This document shows positions 46,443-57,894 of a stretch of DNA of 64,000 nt, piece after piece. The stretch spans positions 12,591,001-12,655,000 of the forward strand of contig OX291553.1 of the NCBI GenBank assembly GCA_946406115.1, in the 5' to 3' direction. Under the pieces are notes generated by a model. That model saw only the letters and a program-made list of their open reading frames with translations. It ran no database searches and was not told the origin of the DNA. Each line of letters begins with the position of its first letter. The stretch's first letter is position 1. A program made the translations under genes and the position numbers. Source of the DNA: Apoda limacodes (Eukaryota; Arthropoda; Insecta; Lepidoptera; Limacodidae).

Positions 46443-46579
46443 CACTCCTAACACACAAACGACAGACGGGTATTACCAAAAAAAAAAATACAAGCATTAG
46501 TTTCTCTTAATGTTAAGTAAAATCAAGTGCGGTCAGTAATTTACAAACAATAAGCAACTGGTATATGTATCACAGTCAC

Positions 46580-46715
46580 CATTTCTCCCGGGCCATCAAG
46601 TATGTCGAGAAAGTTGTGATGCGGTGTCCGCATACTAATACATCGACGCGCGGACGTTACGCCGGATACAACAGGGACCTCTACTACGAATTCAAGCAAC
46701 AATCGCGAAACTAAA
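46580..46715. other. GC-rich island with open frames on both strands
   Basis: On the plus strand after a 'gtatatgtatcacag' acceptor-like sequence, a frame reads HHFSRAIKYVEKVVMRCPHT, NTSTRGRYAGYNRDLYYEFK and QQSRN before TAA. The minus strand also has an open frame (EFVVEVPVVSGVTSARRCIS, MRTPHHNFLDILDGPGEMVT). I cannot name either. It lies between two CR1-like LINE 3' fragments in opposite orientation, so a transposon-derived origin is likely. Confidence 0.3.
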
Positions 46716-46784
46716 ATTCGATAGAGAATTTATAAGAGTTATTGCACAGCGATTTTATACTACGTGGCCTTTTTTTAAGCGTTT

Positions 46785-46965
46785 GCCAAGCTCCCTGTCA
46801 AGGTATTCTCTAAGGACGTTAGAGGGGTTCTTAAGAAAAGAAGTTATTAGATTTTTGAAGGATCGGAAACGCGCGAGTGATACCCCTGTTGTTGCAAGCG
46901 TCCATGGCTACGGTGAACGCTTACCATCAGGCGGACCGTAATCTTGTTTGCCACGTTAGTAATGA
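46785..46965 (+). mobile_element. CR1-like LINE 3' fragment (plus)
   Basis: GCCAAGCTCCCTGTCAAGGT, 'gaagttattagatttttgaagg' and CGCTTACCATCAGGCGGACC match 7268-7430. The 5' truncation is at about 46787. Confidence 0.65.
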
Positions 46966-46969
46966 CGGT

Positions 46970-48280
46970 ATCATCGCAACTTTTATTTAATTATTTATAT
47001 TTTATTCAAAACGGTAAAAAATTATTGACTAAAGAAATATTGTCAGCATGCTCCATTGAAAGATGCCGTAAATTAACATTGAAGTAAACTAGGGTAAAGC
47101 TAGAAAAATATACATACATAGGCAAATATAGAAAAATAGCAAAAATAAAGGAATTAAAATTATTTCGACATATAGAGTCTGTTGAACGTGGTCTTTTCAT
47201 GTTAAAATTTCAGCAAGACTGTTCCAAATTAAGATTGATCCCCAAATAACAAAACATTAGTAAGTGAGTGATAAATGATTGTTAGAGTGAATCAGCCACT
47301 TTCGGAAACTAAAAAGCACGATCGAGAAATAATGGGATTGGAACAACTAACCATGGTATGGGTAAGATTAGCAGTCACTGGACACTTGTTAGCCCACATC
47401 AAGTCCAGGGGCCTACTTAGCAACGCCCACGCAACCCCAGACCATCGTTTTCGTATGGCACAAAACTTCAAATGTGGTTAGAACATTAAAAATAGTGGAT
47501 GGATATCAATTTATTATTTGTATTGATTTAATTATTTTTATAATAATAATAGTAAACAGTTAAAAGTTTATTTACTTTTAGTCTGAAACACAACGATGAA
47601 ATAAATATATCTTATTGACTGTACTTGGAAAAAGTTAAGTTTTTTCATTAAAAAATAACATACATAAAAATAGACCAAAATGTGATTTTTTTATTTTTTG
47701 TTATTAAATTTTAATATGTAATATAATACTTAATAATTAAACAAATAACTTTTCTAAAGGAAAAGAATGAAAACTGATCGTATTTTCGCAATTTTACAAA
47801 TTTTTTAAAAAAGCGAAAAAGCCCGCTTTTAAGGAAACATTATGAATATTTGACTTCGCACGCAATGAATATTTAACTTTGCACGCAAATCTATATTCTC
47901 AGAAGAAACCTAATTCAAACAAGATACTAGACCATTCGAAATAAACTCACTTAATTTACCAATAGAACGTCGTAAAAGAAGCACGTACATGGTACTTCTC
48001 AGTCTTAGCAGATTTCACTTACTAGGAACTTGTTACTATAGAATGGCAATGACGTAAAAAAAACAAATAAAGGATGTTTTTAAGGAATTATTTCATCCAA
48101 TATCATCTTCAAGGTCAGATATTACGTACATATTTCTTTAAGCACGTAAGTGTTGCAGTATTATTCCCCAGATTAGGGTATTCAATGAGCAGGACACATT
48201 ATTTTCACTATATCACCATTTTAGTACCGCGTGGCTTGATTGCTTCTGAAGCAGTGTATCTTTTCTTTTTAATACCACTC
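46970..48280. other. Unassigned stretch
   Basis: A 68-codon plus frame (47275-47481) that includes WVRLAVTGHLLAHIKSRGLL has coding-like composition but no recognised family or splice context. The rest is AT-rich without landmarks. Confidence 0.3.
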
Positions 48281-48284
48281 AGGT

Positions 48285-48440
48285 GGCAAACAAGCTTACG
48301 GTCCGCCTGATGGTAAGCGGTCACCGTAGCCTATGAATGCATGCAACACCAGGTGTATCACTTGCGCGTTGCCAACCCTTCAAAACATAATAACTTCTCT
48401 CAAGAACCCCATATTGTAGTCCTTTGAGAAAACTTTGGCA
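48285..48440 (-). mobile_element. CR1-like LINE 3' fragment (minus)
   Basis: On the minus strand 'caaaggactacaatatggggttcttgag', AAGGGTTGGCAACGCGCAAG and CGCTTACCATCAGGCGGACC match the 3' end of the 5819-7456 element. Confidence 0.65.
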
Positions 48441-48747
48441 AATCTTAAAATATTATTCATTCTTATAACAAATTAGTACACGTAACACAATTTATACAGT
48501 ATCTTGAAAGTTTCAAATAAGAACTTCAGTTTTCGTTTATGCCGACCCCTGGGATCACTTTGGGAAACCCTGATCTATAATAATGCTAATATTAAGCAAA
48601 ATGAAAGACCAGGGACAAAATAATATGCCTCTAAGCCTTTTCTTGACAAACTAAGGGCCTGGATTGGACATTGGTAACATCTTCTTTTATCTGGTATGGT
48701 TATATTCCAACTTAAAGGTAATATGGATCAGTCATACTTAATTTTGA

Positions 48748-48905
48748 GGTTTCCGTACCCCAAAAGGAACCATTATAGAATCACTTTACTGTCATTCTGT
48801 CTGTCTGTCAAGACCCTTTTACTCACGCTTACGCTTGGAGGTATCAAGTTGAAGTTAATATCAAATACTAGTCTACGGTCACTTAAAGTTGTAAAAACGC
48901 ACTTG
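48748..48905 (+). repeat. Dispersed repeat fragment (family of 975-1665)
   Basis: AAAAGGAACCATTATAGAAT, a CTGTCTGTCTGTC block, 'ggaggtatcaagttgaagttaatatcaaatact' and 'ggtcacttaaagttgtaaaa' match 980-1130 in the same order. Confidence 0.55.
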
Positions 48906-49794
48906 GGCGGTTTTCTGGTAAAAACCCAACGATAGAACATTTAAACTAAACATATTATGACTTTTTTTTTGTATAGACTAAGGGTTAAACTCGAAACTTT
49001 CAAAATATAAGGTAAACACACTAAGTACAAATATTACTTGGCCATTCAAAATCCGTTTGAGTTCGTTGCTTAAAGAAAAAGAAAGGCTTCCACATATCAT
49101 TCTTAAAAAATAATACCATTCAGATCACTCTTGTAATATCATTATTACATTCATCATTTTCTTAAGCGGTTTATTTGAAAATCGAAAGCAAAGTCGCAAA
49201 GAGAGTGTAAAAAATTGGAAACTTACACAGTTAAACCGTGTTACCTACTGGTACAATTTATTAAGATTAAAGTAGTAGAAAAAGTAGAAATAATTATTTT
49301 CAAAGCATTACAGGCAAGGAACATAAATATGGTTTTAAAAACATATTTAACAAAAGCTTTGAAAAGGCCAAATGCGTGTCGGGCCACGCACAATATAGGG
49401 CTCTGTGTAACTACATTTTGTAAGTTGAATTTACTAGATTATTAAGGCTCATTAACATGTTAAACCTTTTAAACGACCTATTTAACGACACCCGAGAGCG
49501 ATTTGCAGTTTTATTCATTAATAAAAAAATCGCAGCAAACCTATGTAAATATACACACATACACCTCTTTTTTTTCTTACTTGACTTATGCGAACTCGAA
49601 ATAAAAGAAAAATATGATATATGCGAAAATAGGAAAGTAAGTAGGAAAATCAATAGTTCAATGTCTCTGTTATCTAATTGTGCATTTAGCCTTTTTCATT
49701 TTCGATCATAAATCATAGTTTTCTTGATTTGAAGTTGATGTTGATAAAACAAAAAAAAGATATATTTAGGTCAGTAATTCGACGGGATGGAATG

Positions 49795-50010
49795 AGAAGG
49801 CCGCTTTAAGATTAAGGCAGTGTTGGATGCGCGGCGTAGACGGATAGACAGGTGGTGCGTATCGTCCGCGGTTGGTTGCGCAAACCGCGCGCTCATTACC
49901 ATTAACACACTTTCTGCGCGTCCTCCGCTATCGGGGCTAAAAACGCATCCGTTACGCGAGCAAGAACGCGCACGAACACCCAAACAAATCATGCCATACC
50001 AAGCCACCGC
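49795..50010. other. CpG-rich island, no gene recognised
   Basis: About 200 bp with many CG dinucleotides (for example GGATGCGCGGCGTAGACGGA and GTAACGGATGCG on the complement) in AT-rich DNA. Overlapping frames on both strands (plus 49820-50074, minus 49771-50007) are Arg/Ser/Ala-rich and match nothing I know. It could be a 5' exon or promoter, or a transposon piece. Confidence 0.3.
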
Positions 50011-50079
50011 ATACCGTAATATTCTAAGGCTCTGTATCTATAGGCATTGGTTATTTCTTAAGTTATTGATTTAATTTAC

Positions 50080-53000
50080 TACAATTAGGTATGGACTGTC
50101 TACAAAATTTCTGCACGACTGAGCGCGCTGAACTTGAATGAGTCTAAGTAATCTAAATAAAAAAAAATTGGTATGTAGGTGTAAAAAAAAAAAATCGCAT
50201 AGTTTGTTTTTTATAAACACGTTATAGATAGTTTTGCTCTGTACTAACTTACACATACACCAATACATAGTGTTTTGTAGCCCGATTCAAGATATGCATC
50301 TATAATTAATTTTTGCATGCATTTTCAGGGAAACAGGGTCCACTTTGTAAGAAATTGTAAGGGCACATTGTACCGATAAACATTTATGTCCTCAAAAGTA
50401 TTAACCCTTAAAAGAAATAGCTTTATAATCATTTAACTATAAGGGTTTAGGCAGGACATGAACCTAACCTCGTATGGTATTTTATTCTCCGCTGCAGGTA
50501 GATGTCTTCGCTAAGTGCGTAGTTCCTCTCTTATGTCAACCAAAGATCGCATAATACTCTTGACTACCGGCGTTGTAGTTCTTCGAGTGTCGTAATAGAT
50601 TTATGAAAAATCTGCGTCTTTAAGATAAATATCGCCATCTTCAATCACTGTCTAACAAAAAAACTTAATATTTATTTATACAAAACCACTTGTAAATAAC
50701 GTGGTACCTAAATTTTCCGAATTATTTTACATAGTTTATGTATACAGTACTTTAATATTTTTTCTAAGGCGCGTCAAAATTGAGACGAGAAACATAATAC
50801 ACAGTCACATTAAACTTGCAAACGCACTAATAATTAATATTACACTTCAAGAACACTGTTAATCAACAATACTTACATTTCGTGATGAAAATGTCGCAAT
50901 GTCTGTAGATAAACAGTAGCACTATTTTAATATTTATAATTAATGTAATTTTATGAGTTTAGAAGTTTTTACTATCTACTTTTGACCCGGAAAACGCTAC
51001 AAATGAGTTATAAGGTATCAAAATACGGATCCAAGTTCTATTTGACACCGTTATATATATTTTACATAACTAAAATCCATTATAAAGGTGCAATAAAGGT
51101 TCGAGCGGAAATCTGACGATCTTATAACACCTCTTATACACTTCTACTAAAGGTTATATAGAACCACTATGAAGGGTCTATATAGGCTTTACCTGCTAAA
51201 TTTTGCGCCAAAATCGAAGATATAAAGGTGTTATTACACTCTATAACTCTCTATCTCTATTATTGATGCAAATTATTGATAGAACGGGGTATTTTTTGAC
51301 ATCTAAAACTGAAAAGTAGCAAAAAATGCTCAACACTACCATTTTAAATATTTTACACATAATTGTAATTCCTTTGTTCGTAAGATTCCTTGCTAAATTT
51401 ATTAGGGACTTTTACGGTTTTTGCGGTAGCACACAATATGCAATATACAAAAGCAATATTTATGGATATAACTTCAGTAATCTTATCACGCAGTGCAATT
51501 ACGTGATTTACTTATAACTGCACTGAAAAAACAGCTTTATGACGTCACATAACCACGTAAAGTCACGTATTGTTGAGCGTCTTCGTAGCTTGGATCAAAA
51601 TAGAGTAAATCGTGCGCCTATCGTACGTGAAACTCTTTATCTTTGTACACTTTGCTAGGGTATGCCATAGCCTTAAGCACATGAACAGCTGGAGGCACAC
51701 AGAATAACATTAAAAAATTCCAACCGACCAACTTACTCGCAACGGGTAAAGCGAAGCCGCTTAAATAAATAACCTTAATTAAACTAAATGATTCTCAGTT
51801 AAGCAATAGGAGAATAGCTAATTATACCTATCTTGAAAGACCTTGCCAAAACATATTTAGTAACCTTTGCTTTTCACAATATTTAAACTCTTATTATTTT
51901 CATACACTGACTTGATCTCCTTTGTGTAAAATCGAGTAAAAAAAACAAACTATCTTTTATACACGCATATCCGTTTCGCCATAGTTAACAAAAAAATACA
52001 CCTAAAAAAATGACACACACACACACATCTTAATTAATTAAAAGTGTAATTAATATACGGCAATACGCTTTGCAAAATTACAATGTCCGCACGATAACAG
52101 TGAAAGACTTTCACGTGGAACATGTCGAAAGTTTCTCAGAGCGCCAACTATACATGAATAATTTACCACAAAAATCTCTACGATTTCACGACAACTTTAT
52201 TCTGAATGCGTCTGAGTTTCTACTATATAATTTATTTACAATCTTACATTGTAATGCAAGACCCTGTTCAAATCATTAATCTGTGTAGGCACAGTTTGAT
52301 TGTTTATGACTTGTGGGGGCGTTTGTTTATTATATGACTAGCTAGCCCCACGAACGTTGTTATACTATAGCCCCATCCCCTCCTAAGGAAAAAACTGCCT
52401 TTAAAGTATATAAAAAAAAAACATTTATTTGTTTAAATGGCTCGCGCGCCACCTATTGTAAAGTGGTTGCACTAAATTTAGACACCTTCTCAGCTGTTTA
52501 CTTACCAAAGTTTAATCAGAAGTGTTATTTTAATCTTCTATTAAGAGTTTTGACAAGAAGGTGACCGTGTAAGACCGCAACAGCTTGAAGGTTAAAAATC
52601 TGGCAGCTGTTGCGACATTAGCTGGTCTCAAGTTAACTTATTTCGGATTGTTTTATATAAGTATTCTAATTTGACTTGATTGGAATTTAACATTTGACTT
52701 GTCAATTTTTTCATAATTTTAATTTTCTTATAAACATTGGTAAACGAATGAATTATGCTGAAAATAGAACCAAAACTTAACGTAAGTGCCTGTTGATAAA
52801 AAAAACTTAAAAACTTATCTCGAAAAATCAACACCTACTTCACATCAAATAAAATCTAAATTAATTTTATTAGAGTGAAGGTTAAACATACAAATATTAG
52901 GTACACGAGCCATGATTAACACTCGAGAGCCACTTGAATCAACAATCTAAAACAGTCTTGTATTTCAAGAGTAAAGCCAAAAATGTTGTAAGTGTTTCAT

Positions 53001-53860
53001 AATGACAGCCTTGGCAGTGGTGGCGAAGTCAACCAAGCGACAACCGCGTTCGCAGCGAACGTTAGATGAATGAGGCGGGATATACATATGTCAGTAAGCT
53101 CAACTCAGCCTTGACTTCCACCACCCCTCTCACAGCAGTCTCGACTCATGAAAGTACCTGACACCCTAGACAAGTGTCCATAGTGGCGATAGCGTTTAAG
53201 AATCGAAATCGCCGAAATCTACACTTGGTTTGGTGAGTTTTACCTCCACATTCAATTGCTTTCACCGCTTTACATTGTAAGAGCACAGAGTAAGGATATA
53301 AGATACAGACGAAAGACATCTAGACAGGGCAATGGTGCAGTAAGTGAGGGGCAGGGAGCGACCCCAACTAGCTTAGTATTATGGAGATGTCCCCAAACCC
53401 CCAATATACTGAAGTAGTTAAAAATACGGCTTTCACCGGACAACTGTATCTAATCCTTACAAGGCACAAGAGGCACAGTATTACCACTTCAATCAGTACG
53501 GCCACTGTGCCATTCTCTAGGATCGACCCCGCCCCGCCCCTACGTGACCGCTGTACTCTAATATAGAACGCACACATATTAATACGTATTATTCTGTAAT
53601 GTGTACTGTTAACATGGGAAAAGAACATATAAGATTCAACATAGCCTAATTTAACATTTATGATAAATTAATATTATTAAAATATAATATCAACATAATA
53701 CTTTTGATATACGGCAACGCAGTTTGTAGGTACTTTAAAATTGTTAATTATTTACAAAAATAGGTTTCACCGGTTTAGATGAAAATTTTTACTTTCTAAG
53801 TTATATTATAGTTAGAATCTCTAAGAAAATGACAGATGGCGCTACAATGCGTTCGATAAT
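50080..53860. other. Long stretch without recognised genes
   Basis: Only scattered short open frames and microsatellites were seen (for example ACACACACAC near 52016). GC-richer patches at 50470-50600, 53020-53160 and 53340-53560 have no recognised content. Confidence 0.4.
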
Positions 53861-53865
53861 CTTAT

Positions 53866-54097
53866 CTTAATATATATAAATCTCGTGTCACAATGTTTGT
53901 CCTCAATGGACTCCTAAACTACTGAACCGATTTTGATCAAACTTCGTAACTATCTGTTATTTGATCCAACTTAAAAGATAGGATAGCTTTTATCTCGATA
54001 TGTCAAGTGCGAGCCGGACTCGGGCACTATAGGTAAAAACCAACTTTCGCCGGGTACAGAGGGACGGCAGCGGAGCAACGTTCGCCGGGACAGCTAG
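53866..54097 (+). mobile_element. Helitron-like element (second subfamily)
   Basis: It begins near TCTTAATATATATAAATCTC and 'gtgtcacaatgtttgtcctcaatggactcctaaactactgaaccgattttgatcaaa'. It ends in 'gttcgccgggacagctagt', so a CTAG end follows a GC-rich block. The opening differs from the TCCTACTAA type above, suggesting a separate subfamily. Confidence 0.55.
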
Positions 54098-54539
54098 TAT
54101 ATTATATATTAGATAACAATCTACGTGTCTAACGTAGATGGTTGTAGGTATTAATCGTAAGGAGTATATATGATGATAGTTACAAAACGCTCAGGACAAG
54201 TATCGAAGAACTAGTACGCGCAGGTGACTTTCATCGTTTTAAAATACATAGACGTATAGTGGCATGAAATACATTCCACTTAAATTACGCCGGCTGTAGA
54301 CATTCCGTTGATGCCAAACTTCGACGAACAAAATTAAATATATTCAGGTCTCTTGTTTATCTTTTTTTGGATTTTGTATCACATAATGAAAATTTTGCTA
54401 TCTGTCTGTGCATGTTTTAATGCTTTAAAAAACGGCTTACATTATTGAATTGTGATTCATAATAAACTATATAGTCTAATAAAAAGAAAAGTCCATCACT
54501 AACTTATATTTCCCGGTGACCTACAATCTTCAATTTTGG

Positions 54540-55135
54540 AGTCATTTATTTGGATGTTGCAGAAATCGCAACAAAAAATGCTCGTAACATCCAAATTCTA
54601 TCACGAAGGTGACAGTTGGTGAGCCTATCGCCGTAGTCCATACCGGGCACAAACCCTAGTCGACACAACTTAATAACAAAAGTGTAACAATATCGGGAAC
54701 AAGAAAAAGACCCCGAGAGCTTTGAAATGGTAGTCCAAAGTAAAAGCAGCAACTCCACTTGGTTGTAATACCTAAAAATGCTTCACCAAAATTCAATCCG
54801 AACAAAACCTGATAGCAGTAGTTTAAGATTGCGGTTCGTCTAGCAAGTGGTATTGCCCAACACCTGTGGCTTGGTCGCCGGTGTGTACGCAAACGCAACC
54901 TTTGGTCGAGGAGACGCAGACGAGGTGACCTTGACACGGCAACGCTCCTTTCTACCAAGGTTCGATTCGGTTATAAAAGGCATCCGACTTCGCTTATCAG
55001 TGAGTGTGACACTGTTGTTGTTTGTTTTTTAAGGTCCCGTACCGTTTTTAAGGTACCGTATCGATCTGTTTTAAAAGAACTCTGCACTCATCAGTAAAGA
55101 GAACCTGCTGCCATTCGTTCAAATCCTTTTTTTGT
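54540..55135 (-). mobile_element. Possible Tc1/mariner transposase remnant
   Basis: At about 55086-55130 the minus strand reads DLNEWQQVLFTDECRV, which resembles the W..VLFSDES block around the first catalytic Asp of Tc1-like transposases. A further 100-codon minus frame (54656-54958) lies downstream but cannot be aligned with confidence. No terminal inverted repeats were found. Confidence 0.35.
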
Positions 55136-55350
55136 GTTCCGCTAATTGTGCCGGTGTGTATATTTATGTAAAATTGCGGAACTATAGAAAGATAATTTAA
55201 GATATACAGTTAAAGCACAGAACCTATCACTCTGTTTAAGTACAACGCTCTTTTGCTTTCTTACAAATTTGAATGATGGACAAGCAGGTACAGAGGTCAC
55301 AGCGGCGTGCAAGTTGATAGAGTTTTGGAACTTTGGGGCTGAAGACTCGA

Positions 55351-55594
55351 TCTCTAATTAAAATTTCGTCGAAAGCCACATAAAAATCTATCCAGAGGCG
55401 TTATCCAAGTGTGTAATAGTAGTGGTATAAATAACAGAAACGTTGTTAGCATGATTACACGATGAGTACACATCTCTAATTACAATTTCGTCGAAAGCCA
55501 CATAAAAATCTATCCAGAGGCGTTATCCAAGTGTGTTATAGTGGTGGTATAAATAACAGAAACGTTGTTAGCATGTTTACATGATGAGTACACG
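55351..55594. repeat. 122-bp tandem duplication
   Basis: TCTCTAATTAAAATTTCGTC and 'gaaagccacataaaaatctatccagaggcgtt' at 55351 recurs at 55473 with only a few substitutions over the full 122-bp unit. Two copies. Confidence 0.9.
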
Positions 55595-55760
55595 ACTTTA
55601 CCAAATAATTTGCACCCTGTCTATTTTGTACTCAGATTTTTTTAGATCGCTATCGCCGCTACACACTTGGCTAGGGCCTCTGCACAACATAACGTTATCA
55701 GCAAACAGAAACAAAGACAAAAATTGTGTTATACATAAAGCTGGCGCTTGACATGGCTCC

Positions 55761-55903
55761 AAACATTTGTACCAACATATATTTGAACACATATTGCCTA
55801 GGCCGTTATATTTGTGCCAACATATATTTGAACACATATTGCCTAGTCCGTAGTAAAGGCCGTTATATTTGTGCCAACATATATTTAAACACATACTGCC
55901 ACG
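55761..55903. repeat. Three-copy ~42-nt repeat
   Basis: Units of CCAACATATATTTGAACACA and 'tattgcctaggccgttatatttgtg' occur three times, the third set off by a 12-nt insert (GTCCGTAGTAAA). This gives the repetitive short open frames on both strands. Confidence 0.85.
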
Positions 55904-55949
55904 CTTTGTCCATTAATTCATCTGGAGTCAGTTTAAGGGATTGATTGAC

Positions 55950-57445
55950 ATCTGGATAGGGGACAATTATTATCGCCGAAATCCCAAATACGAATGGAAA
56001 TGACTAAGTTGTTAAAATTTAGTAGAATAAATAAATTAATTAATTAATTAAAAAGTGACATTTAGAAAAAATACGTATTATGTTTATATATCTATCTGCA
56101 ATCGAGCTGTAGTAGCTCTATGGGCGTTTCGTAATTTATTAAATTAACCTTTTACACGTTACCTAAAAGCCTTAGACATTCAAAGTAAATAATAGTTACG
56201 TATAAAATTATTTAAATATGCGGAACTACTGTTTTATTCAAAAATTAAAAATACCGACGGGTTGCATCATCTTCGTTCGATAAAAATGTTAACAATACAA
56301 TATTGTCATAAGATTGCAGTATAGATATGGAAACGGCAATTGTAATAGGTATATGTATGTCATTCAACCGTATTAGGGAACAAAGTATACCGTACATATG
56401 AGACAGCCAAATGGCCAAATTTGTCTAACTAGTGTTTTTGTTTTATTCTTCAATTATCGCCTATTTTCCGATTTTTGGAGGGTAATAGCAATAAATCTTC
56501 ATAGTTTTGCCATGTCCACTACAGACTATCAACTCCATATATCTATATTTGAACAAAATGTTTGGGTACGTAGATAATAATATTGCAAAGTAAAACCTAT
56601 ATAATCCAGCCGTCAAAACATCTTTTTGAACTAGCATCCATAATGGAAAATAAAGTTATCAAAACTTGCCCAAAAACTGAGTGATCTGTGCTAATGACAA
56701 TACAATACAAAGGTAGATATCATTGAGTACCTACCTATGTTTAATAAATTAAATGGAAGTTTTTTATTGACTACTTTTGATTTTGATCAAAAGTAAACAG
56801 TAATCTTAACGAAACGACCGGCACTTAGCTGGTTTATCTGTTTCGCTTAACTAAACAAATTCTCTTTTTTTTCTATTTCCGTTTCCTTTCTATAGGCACT
56901 ATAAATTCGTTAAATAAGTTACCAAGTCAAAATAGGGTTTTTTTTAACGTTCAAAATGGAATGTCCATTAATCTGATAAAGAGGAGGCGTAAGATTTTTC
57001 AATACACCTTCCAACTGTTAACATAGAAATATACGCGGTAAAAAAGATTTGTTCAGCCAAAAGAATATCGTTTCATATATGCACTAACGAATATTTTCCT
57101 CATCCAAGATATTATTTTTCTTAAATATTTAAAATATTATGAAGTTAACACAAGATCAAAATTCTTTGAACCAGTTAATAAAACTCTATCAGTTTGAGGA
57201 AACATTTAATTCATTGAAGAAAATGTGCTTCTTTATTTGAAACACTTAGTTTTCTTGGACATAGAACTTCGTGAGTTATTGCACGGAAGAAATTTGTAGT
57301 TTAAACAAGAGAATAGTGCTCTTAACTTGACTACAGAAGTTCTTAAATTATTCACATTATATTTTATTTTAAACAAAAAAAAAATCGGTCCAAAATTACA
57401 TAGTTATCAAGTCAAGATTAAATAAAGTTTTTTTTTTATTGTTGT
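55950..57445. other. AT-rich stretch, nothing recognised
   Basis: A short (TTAA)n-like run is present at 56034-56050. No open frame or repeat boundary can be supported. Confidence 0.5.
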
Positions 57446-57451
57446 GAGCAC

Positions 57452-57890
57452 TACTGGAGGGGCACAGGCGTCTTTCTTGAGGCTTGGGCCATAAAGAGTC
57501 AATCAACCGTACTGACTTAGTGTGACTTGGCGGACGTTTGTCGATCTAGTACCCTATTGCAGGGGCACAGCCCTCTTTCTGGAGACTTGGGCCATAAAGT
57601 CAGTCTACCGTACTGCCTTTGCGTGACTTGGCGGACGTTTGACGAGCTAGTAGAGCTATTCTAGCTTTTAGCTGATTACCCGATGATTAAAAATCGTAAC
57701 AATTATAATTAAATATAACATATTTAATTATAATTCTTACGACTTTTTAACGAGTCTTCTTAAACACGGAAGAAAGAAAAGTGTGCTGCTAACCGTCACC
57801 CATCCAAGTACTGACCACGCTCGACGTTGCTTAACTTTGCTTATCGTTTCAGATAAACGAATGCGTCTGGGCCACGAGCTTTTCAATTGT
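57452..57890 (-). mobile_element. Composite SINE with 5S rRNA-derived part
   Basis: On the minus strand, 57834-57787 reads AGTTAAGCAACGTCGAGCGT, 'ggtcagtacttggatgggtgacgg', nearly identical to the internal promoter and 3' half of animal 5S rRNA. The 5' part (CTCGTGGCCCAGACGC...) no longer resembles 5S. Downstream is a body present twice in tandem (57452-57555 and 57556-57652, period about 102): AGGGGCACAGGCGTCTTTCT, 'gaggcttgggccataaag', 'accgtactg', 'gtgacttggcggacgtttg'. Relatives lie at 25740-26262, 23230-23400 and 13130-13300, all on the minus strand. Confidence 0.7.
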
Positions 57891-57894
57891 CAGA

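Noticed and set aside
50461..50620. Minus frame with SIMRSLVDIREELRT, resembling the start of PDSS1 (DIRKEL-type segment)
   Set aside because: The frame meets a stop directly after REELRT, has no donor before it, and the upstream ATG (MAIFILKTQIFHK) is in another frame. A five-residue match is not enough.
55598..55894. Cys/Asn-rich minus frame with repeated CSNICWHKYNGL
   Set aside because: A product of the ~42-nt tandem repeat at 55761-55903, with no start or splice support.
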